From PALSA-270 sp963770915 (lineage in GTDB: Bacteria; Acidobacteriota; Terriglobia; Terriglobales; Acidobacteriaceae): 64,000 nucleotides of DNA. The notes below the pieces were generated by a model, which was not told where the DNA came from, searched no databases, and saw nothing but the letters and a program-made list of their open reading frames with translations. The stretch covers positions 1,302,001 through 1,366,000 of the forward strand of contig CAVYRG010000001.1 of NCBI GenBank assembly GCA_963770915.1. The letters are read 5' to 3'. Each line of letters starts with the position of its first letter. Position 1 is the first letter of the stretch. Both the position numbers and the translations under genes were made by a program. Shown here piece by piece: positions 59,168 through 64,000 of this stretch.

Positions 59168-60127
59168 ATGCTTTCACGCGTTGCCGACACTCTCTACTGG
59201 ATGAGCCGCTATCTGGAGCGGGCGGAGCACACCTCGCGCCTGATGGATGTCGACCTACAGCTCGGCCTCGATCAGTCGCCGGAATCCACCACGGGAAGAT
59301 GGCTGCGCCTGATCGAAGCGCTGCGCGTGCCCGCTTCTCTCACCGGCAGCGCCGATGGCACCAGTCTGGCGCACACGTTAACCTTCAGCCGGCTGAATCC
59401 TTCCTCCATTGTTTCTTGCGTGGCGGGCGCCCGCGAGAATCTGCGCCATGTGCGGGAACAATGCAGTTCGGAGATGTGGGAGCAGCTCAATCGCCTCTAT
59501 CTTCAGATGCTGAGCACACCCCCGGAAGAAACCTGGATTTTGGGATCGCACACGTTCTTCCGTTCCGTGCAAGACGGCGGCAACCTCTTTCAAGGCGTCA
59601 CCGATTCCAGCATGTCGCACGGAGAGGGCTGGCAGTTCATTCAGTTGGGACGCTACGTGGAGCGAACTGACAACCTGGCGGCGCTGATTGGAACGCATTT
59701 TTCGCGGCTGGCTCAGCCTCCCGATCAGGTAGTGGAAGGCGCTGAATACCTGGAATGGGTGGGCCTTTTGAAATGTTGCGCGGCTTTCGAGGCCTACTGC
59801 AAAGTGTACTCTGCTGAACTGCGGCCCCTGCGGGTGGCGGAGTTTCTTTTTCTGAATTCCGAGTTTCCCCACTCCCTGCGTTTTTCGGTGGAAAGCGTAC
59901 ACAGCGCGCTGCGATCGGTTGCCGAGCGGACGGAACACAAGATGTCGGAGCCAGTGCGGCTGGCAGGACGTCTGCGGGCCATGCTGAGCTTCAGCCAGAT
60001 TGAAGAAATCATGTCCGACGGAGCGTTTCTCTACCTGGAAGGTGTGCGCCGCGAATGCGGCCAGATTCACGCAGCGATTCAGCGCATTTACATCGATTAC
60101 GCCGCCGAGTCAGCTTTGGTGGCGTAG
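59168..60127 (+). CDS. Alpha-E domain protein (DUF403)
   Basis: 319 residues, helical throughout. Typical start LSRVADTLYWMSRYLERAEH, then WQFIQLGRYVERTDNLAAL and LLKCCAAFEAYCKVYS. The family has no known reaction; it occurs with the CP-ATP-grasp protein, sometimes fused, and is thought to assist it. It begins 30 nt after that gene. Confidence 0.95.
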   Translation: MLSRVADTLYWMSRYLERAEHTSRLMDVDLQLGLDQSPESTTGRWLRLIEALRVPASLTGSADGTSLAHTLTFSRLNPSSIVSCVAGARENLRHVREQCSSEMWEQLNRLYLQMLSTPPEETWILGSHTFFRSVQDGGNLFQGVTDSSMSHGEGWQFIQLGRYVERTDNLAALIGTHFSRLAQPPDQVVEGAEYLEWVGLLKCCAAFEAYCKVYSAELRPLRVAEFLFLNSEFPHSLRFSVESVHSALRSVAERTEHKMSEPVRLAGRLRAMLSFSQIEEIMSDGAFLYLEGVRRECGQIHAAIQRIYIDYAAESALVA

Positions 60128-60165
60128 CTCAATGAGTCTGCGCAGACCGTGAAACGGAGTACTAC

Positions 60166-61119
60166 ATGATCTATTCCATTCGACATGTTACGCACTTCAG
60201 TTATGAGCCGGCCGTCCGCGAAAGCGTCACCGAAGTGCGGGTTCAGCCGCGCAGCGAAACTCTGCAGCGATGCCTGACATTCTCTCTGGACTGCAACCCC
60301 AACGCGAATATTATGGTCTACCGCGATTTCCTGGGAAACACGGTGCACCACTTCGACATTCCCGGCCTGCACACCGAGCTCAAAATCGCCGCCCAGGCCG
60401 TGGTGGAAGTGATCCCCCCTCCGATCCCCCTGCCGAGCGACGTGGGAAGCTGGGAAGATCTTGATGCCCGGATCGCAGAAGGCGACTTCCTCGATGTTCT
60501 CCTGCCCAGTCAATTCGCCCGTTCCACGCAGCTATTGGAAGAATTGGCCGGCGAACTTCATTTGGAGCGCCGGGGAAATCCCATGGAACTACTCCTGCAA
60601 ATCAACGAAGCGATGTATGAGACGTTTCGCTACGTTCCCAACAGCACGCAAGTCGATTCGCCCATCGATGACGCGCTCCGCACGCGGCAGGGAGTTTGCC
60701 AGGATCTCACTCACATCATGATTTCTCTGCTGCGGTATCTGCGCATCCCTTCCCGCTACGTCAGCGGTTATCTGTTTCGCGCGAAGCAGGATCACGACCG
60801 TTCTCCCGAAGGCGCGACTCACGCCTGGTTGGAAGCTTATCTTCCCGGGCCCGGGTGGGTGGCTTTCGATCCCACCAACAAGTTGATTGGAAGTGAACGC
60901 CACATTCGCGTGGCGGTGGGACGCGACTACGCCGACGTGCCGCCGACCCGCGGAGTGTACAAAGGCGAGGCGGAAAGCGAACTGAGCGTCACCGTGGTAG
61001 TGGCTCCTGCGGAAGCGCCGCTGCCCGAGGAAATGCCTCCCGCCACCGTCACTCGCTCCCGTCCCCTCTTCACTGCGATGCACACGTTTCACTACGACCA
61101 GTCGCAACAGCAGCAGTAG
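60166..61119 (+). CDS. Transglutaminase-like cysteine peptidase
   Basis: 317 residues. N-terminal Bact_transglu_N domain (YSIRHVTHFSYEPAVRESVT) followed by the catalytic transglutaminase core: Cys in RTRQGVCQDLTHIMI, His in GATHAWLEAYLPG and Asp in WVAFDPTNKLI. It probably hydrolyses amide bonds made by the operon's ATP-grasp protein. Start 38 nt after the alpha-E gene. The last about 35 residues are a flexible tail with a Gln run. Confidence 0.94.
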   Translation: MIYSIRHVTHFSYEPAVRESVTEVRVQPRSETLQRCLTFSLDCNPNANIMVYRDFLGNTVHHFDIPGLHTELKIAAQAVVEVIPPPIPLPSDVGSWEDLDARIAEGDFLDVLLPSQFARSTQLLEELAGELHLERRGNPMELLLQINEAMYETFRYVPNSTQVDSPIDDALRTRQGVCQDLTHIMISLLRYLRIPSRYVSGYLFRAKQDHDRSPEGATHAWLEAYLPGPGWVAFDPTNKLIGSERHIRVAVGRDYADVPPTRGVYKGEAESELSVTVVVAPAEAPLPEEMPPATVTRSRPLFTAMHTFHYDQSQQQQ

Positions 61120-61204
61120 TGAGCGCCGCCGCACCCGGGAGACTTAGGGGCGCATGGAAGAACACGAAGGTTCACGACGGAAGGGGCAAGGGGCAGTGCC
61201 GGTA

Positions 61205-61237
61205 GTGCCGCAATTTGGATATTCTCTAATTTGCCAA
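61205..61237. repeat. Partial copy of the dispersed intergenic repeat
   Basis: gtagtgccgcaatttggata then ttctctaatttg, the same as the beginning of 28480-28637 with one base less. The remainder of the repeat is absent; the sequence continues differently towards the E1 gene. Confidence 0.6.
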
Positions 61238-61338
61238 ACTGAGCCACTCCCGCGGTGCCGAATCGCTATTGCCATGGCGTAATCTCGATTTACAATGCAG
61301 GCTGCGGTTAGCGTCTCGTCCTCTTACTAAGGCAACGG

Positions 61339-63570
61339 ATGGCGACCACCAAAGCAGATGCCAAACTCGCCGCAGTCGCTAACGGGGAGACGCCCGAGTC
61401 AGGGAAACCCTACGAGGGCCTGACCCGCCAACAACTCATTGACGCCTATCGCCTGATGTATACCTCGCGGCGATTGGACGACCGCGAGATCAAGCTCAAA
61501 CAACAGCAGAAAATCTTCTTCCAGATCTCCGGCGCCGGCCATGAAGCCGTCGGCGTGGCTGCGGCCTTCGCTCTTAAAGCCGGATACGACTGGTTCTATC
61601 CTTATTATCGCGACCGGGCGCTCTGCCTGGCTTTGGGCGCGACACCTTACGAGATGTTGCTGCAAGGAGTAGGCGCCGCCGCAGACCCCAGTTCCGGCGG
61701 GCGGCAGATGCCCTCGCACTGGAGCTATCCGCGGCTGAATATTGTCACCGGCTCCTCGCCGACCGGCTCGCAGATTTTGCAGGCGGTAGGCTGCGCCGAG
61801 GTTCCGCGTTATGTGGCCCATCATCCCGGCGTGGCGAAAAAAGCAGCCGGCGACTACCGCCAGTTCAAGGCCGTCGTTTCCCACCCCGACGAAGTGACGC
61901 TGGTTACCCTTGGCGAGGGCGCGAGCAGCGAAGGCGAGTTCTGGGAGGCGCTGAATACCGCATCGAACCGACACCTGCCTCTGATCTTCGTGGTGGAAGA
62001 TAACGAATACGCGATTTCGGTTCCAGTCGAAGTGCAGATGCCGGGTGGAAACATTTCGCGCCTGGTCAGCGGCTTCCCAAACTTTCATTTTGAGGAGGTT
62101 GACGGCACCGATCTGGCCGCGACATACGCCGCGTTTTCGCGAACTGCTGCCTATTGCCGCGAAGGACACGGCCCAGGATTCATTCATGCCCACGTGATTC
62201 GTCCGTACGCGCACTCGTTTTCCGACGATGTGACGCTTTACCGCCCCGAGGTCGAGCGGCGCGGCGACGCCGCGCGCGATCCGGTGACGCGGCTGCAGTT
62301 GTTTTTGATCCGCGAGAACATTCTCGACGAAAAAAGCATCAACCGCCTGGAGAAGCAGGTCGATGACGATCTGCAGGTTGCGGTCGATCACGCGCTGCAG
62401 GCCGCGCCCGCCACGGTCGAGGGCATGATGCGGTACATCTATTCTGCTGATCTCGACCCCACGTCTGCGGCTTTTGACACGCAGCCGCTGGCGCATAACG
62501 AACACCACGCGGCGGCAAACGATAACAGGAAGACGGCTCACGCTAAAACCATGGCCGATCTCATCAGCGCTACCCTGCGCGATGAGATGCGGCAGGATGA
62601 ACGCATCGTTATTTTCGGGGAAGACGTCGCCGACTGCAGCCGCGAAGAATATCTCAAACAGAAACTGGTCAAGGGCAAGGGCGGTGTGTTCAAGCTGACC
62701 GCGGGCCTGCAGATCGAGTTCGGCTCCGAACGGGTATTCAACTCGGCGATCGCGGAAGCCAACCTCGTGGGCCGCGCCACTGGCATGGCCACGCGCGGGC
62801 TGAAGCCGGTGGTGGAGATTCAGTTCTTCGACTACATCTGGCCGGCGATGATGCAGTTGCGCAACGAACTGCCGCTCATCCGCTGGCGCTCGAACAACGG
62901 GTTTTCCGCGCCCTGCGTAATTCGCGTGCCCATTGGCGGCTATCTCACCGGCGGCGCCATCTATCACTCGCAGTGCGGGGAAAGCGTGTTTACGCACATT
63001 CCCGGGCTGCGGGTGGTGTTTCCTTCGAATGCGCTCGATGCGGCGGGTCTGCTGCGCACCGCAATCCGCTGCGACGATCCGGTTTTGTTTCTAGAGCACA
63101 AGCGGCTTTATCGCGAGCCTTATGGACGCGCGCCCTATCCCGGCCCCGATTACATGGTGCCCTTCGGCAAAGCGAAGATCGTGCACCCAGGGACGAATGT
63201 TTCTGTGATCACCTACGGCGCCGTGGTGCCGCGCGCCCTGCAGGCTGCGGTAAAACTGGAACGCGAACACGGCATCAAGGTCGAGTTGATCGATTTGCGG
63301 ACTTTGAACCCATTTGATTGGGAGGCGATTGCGGCTTCCGTGAAAAAAACCAGCCGCGCCATCGTAGCCTATGAAGACACGTTGAGCTGGGGCTACGGCG
63401 CGGAAATCGCCGCCCGCATCGCTGACGAGTTGTTCGACTATCTGGATGCCCCGGTGCGGCGCGTCGCCGCCAAAGATACTTTCGTCGCCTATCAGCCGAT
63501 TCTGGAAAACGCCATCCTACCGCAGGTGGAAGACCTGTTCCGCGCCATGAAGGAAGTGGCGGAGTATTAG
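61339..63570 (+). CDS. Fused E1 alpha-beta subunit of a 2-oxoacid (branched-chain type) dehydrogenase
   Basis: 743 residues joining two usual subunits. The alpha half is at about 25-360: TPP/Mg site GEGASSEGEFWEALNTASN, then VVEDNEYAISVP and the phosphorylation-loop region HAHVIRPYAHSFSDD. A linker at about 385-405 leads into the beta half at about 408-743 (MADLISATLRDEMRQDERIV; FGEDVADCSREE; AIAEANLVGRATGMA; YGAVVPRALQAA). The reaction is TPP-dependent oxidative decarboxylation and acyl transfer to lipoyl-E2. No E2 or E3 gene is in the window. Substrate: 2-oxoisovalerate-type likely, pyruvate possible. Confidence 0.93.
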   Translation: MATTKADAKLAAVANGETPESGKPYEGLTRQQLIDAYRLMYTSRRLDDREIKLKQQQKIFFQISGAGHEAVGVAAAFALKAGYDWFYPYYRDRALCLALGATPYEMLLQGVGAAADPSSGGRQMPSHWSYPRLNIVTGSSPTGSQILQAVGCAEVPRYVAHHPGVAKKAAGDYRQFKAVVSHPDEVTLVTLGEGASSEGEFWEALNTASNRHLPLIFVVEDNEYAISVPVEVQMPGGNISRLVSGFPNFHFEEVDGTDLAATYAAFSRTAAYCREGHGPGFIHAHVIRPYAHSFSDDVTLYRPEVERRGDAARDPVTRLQLFLIRENILDEKSINRLEKQVDDDLQVAVDHALQAAPATVEGMMRYIYSADLDPTSAAFDTQPLAHNEHHAAANDNRKTAHAKTMADLISATLRDEMRQDERIVIFGEDVADCSREEYLKQKLVKGKGGVFKLTAGLQIEFGSERVFNSAIAEANLVGRATGMATRGLKPVVEIQFFDYIWPAMMQLRNELPLIRWRSNNGFSAPCVIRVPIGGYLTGGAIYHSQCGESVFTHIPGLRVVFPSNALDAAGLLRTAIRCDDPVLFLEHKRLYREPYGRAPYPGPDYMVPFGKAKIVHPGTNVSVITYGAVVPRALQAAVKLEREHGIKVELIDLRTLNPFDWEAIAASVKKTSRAIVAYEDTLSWGYGAEIAARIADELFDYLDAPVRRVAAKDTFVAYQPILENAILPQVEDLFRAMKEVAEY

Positions 63571-63720
63571 GGGACAAGTCAAGACGCTGCTTCAGCTCCT
63601 TCCACGATTACTCGGGAATTGCTTCCCAACGGCGCAGGGCTCGGGCACACGGTAGTGAACTGAGCCCCATGCTCCTTTCGGCAGGCCTGCTCCCACATCG
63701 CCTATGCTATAAATCTCGGA

Positions 63721-64000
63721 ATGCCCACCGGCAAGGGATCAATTCGCCTTTTTCGCGTCGCGGGAATCACCGTTTTCCTGCATTGGTCGTGGTTTCTGGT
63801 GGCGCTTTTCGAAATCAACGCCCGCCGGGGAGACTATTCTTCCGTCGTTTGGAACATTCTGGAATATCTGGCGCTGTTTCTCATCGTGACCATGCACGAG
63901 TTTGGCCACGCCCTGGCTTGCCGCCAGGTGGGCGGCACGGCGGAGCAGATTGTGCTCTGGCCGCTCGGCGGAGTGGCTTACGTCAACGCGCCGCCGCGCC
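63721..64000 (+). CDS. Site-2-protease-like M50 metalloprotease (3' part outside window)
   Basis: Starts at the ATG at 63721 and is open to the window end (93 codons seen). TM1 is in VAGITVFLHWSWFLVALFEI, and the zinc-binding HExxH is in VTMHEFGHALACRQVGG at about residue 60, inside a hydrophobic segment, followed by IVLWPLGGVAYV. This is the SpoIVFB-like group of intramembrane metalloproteases, which cleave anti-sigma or precursor proteins within the membrane. The third ligand (NxxPxPxLDG) lies beyond the end. Confidence 0.9.
   Translation, partial: MPTGKGSIRLFRVAGITVFLHWSWFLVALFEINARRGDYSSVVWNILEYLALFLIVTMHEFGHALACRQVGGTAEQIVLWPLGGVAYVNAPPR

Noticed and set aside
61399..62997. Antisense open frame of 532 codons over the fused E1 gene
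   Set aside because: A high-GC shadow without recognisable domain, ribosome site or hydrophobic pattern.

Overview
The window looks like a chromosomal segment of a soil-type Acidobacteriota (Terriglobia / Koribacter-like). This is inferred from gene content and style, not from a marker gene: high GC, a pepP-accB-accC cluster, a pilMNOPQ operon preceded by an excisionase-type HTH gene, secreted CHAT/TPR proteins, secreted Ig-repeat/OmpA proteins and abundant intergenic palindromes. No rRNA, tRNA or CRISPR array was found.

Layout. 1-8 kb: a beta-propeller protein (partial), an OmpA-like protein with a probable terminal frameshift, an NtrC-type response regulator with its histidine kinase, a proline-rich exported protein and a TPR lipoprotein-like protein. 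8-17 kb: a minus-strand block with a very large exported TPR-CHAT (caspase-like) protein, a small secreted beta-sandwich protein, a membrane-anchored trypsin-like protease and a sigma-70-like factor. 17-22.6 kb: a plus-strand surface-sugar cluster (epimerase, methyltransferase, nucleotide-sugar dehydrogenase, glycosyltransferase-like protein) and an MFS exporter. 22.6-24.2 kb: an IS110-family element inserted inside a dispersed intergenic repeat. 24.2-33.6 kb: fabI, tsaE, a PilZ gene, a frameshifted nnrE-nnrD, a TrkA-type potassium channel, two APC permeases and thiE. 33.9-39.1 kb: an accessory patch of small nuclease-like genes (HNH-like, two PD-(D/E)XK-like, PIN) among palindromes. 39.1-42.3 kb: accC, accB and an M24 aminopeptidase.

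42.5-51.2 kb is the most unusual part. Three orphan Rhs C-terminal cassettes and the start of a fourth share a nearly identical core (about 420 bp) but end in unrelated tips. Each full cassette is followed by a small secreted or membrane protein that could be its immunity partner. Two near-identical REP-associated tyrosine transposase (RAYT) units, each about 0.85 kb with long inverted ends, are inserted here. One cuts the fourth Rhs cassette and the other splits an LLM-class oxidoreductase gene. Fourteen palindromes of one structural family (outer cap CCCCAC-type, variable complementary arms, 7-nt loop) are scattered from 33.9 to 50.9 kb; four of them form the ends of the RAYT units.

51.3-57 kb: the type IV pilus assembly operon on the minus strand. 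57.6-61.1 kb: a circularly permuted ATP-grasp / alpha-E / transglutaminase operon. 61.3-63.6 kb: a fused E1 alpha-beta 2-oxoacid dehydrogenase. The window ends in a site-2-protease-like gene.
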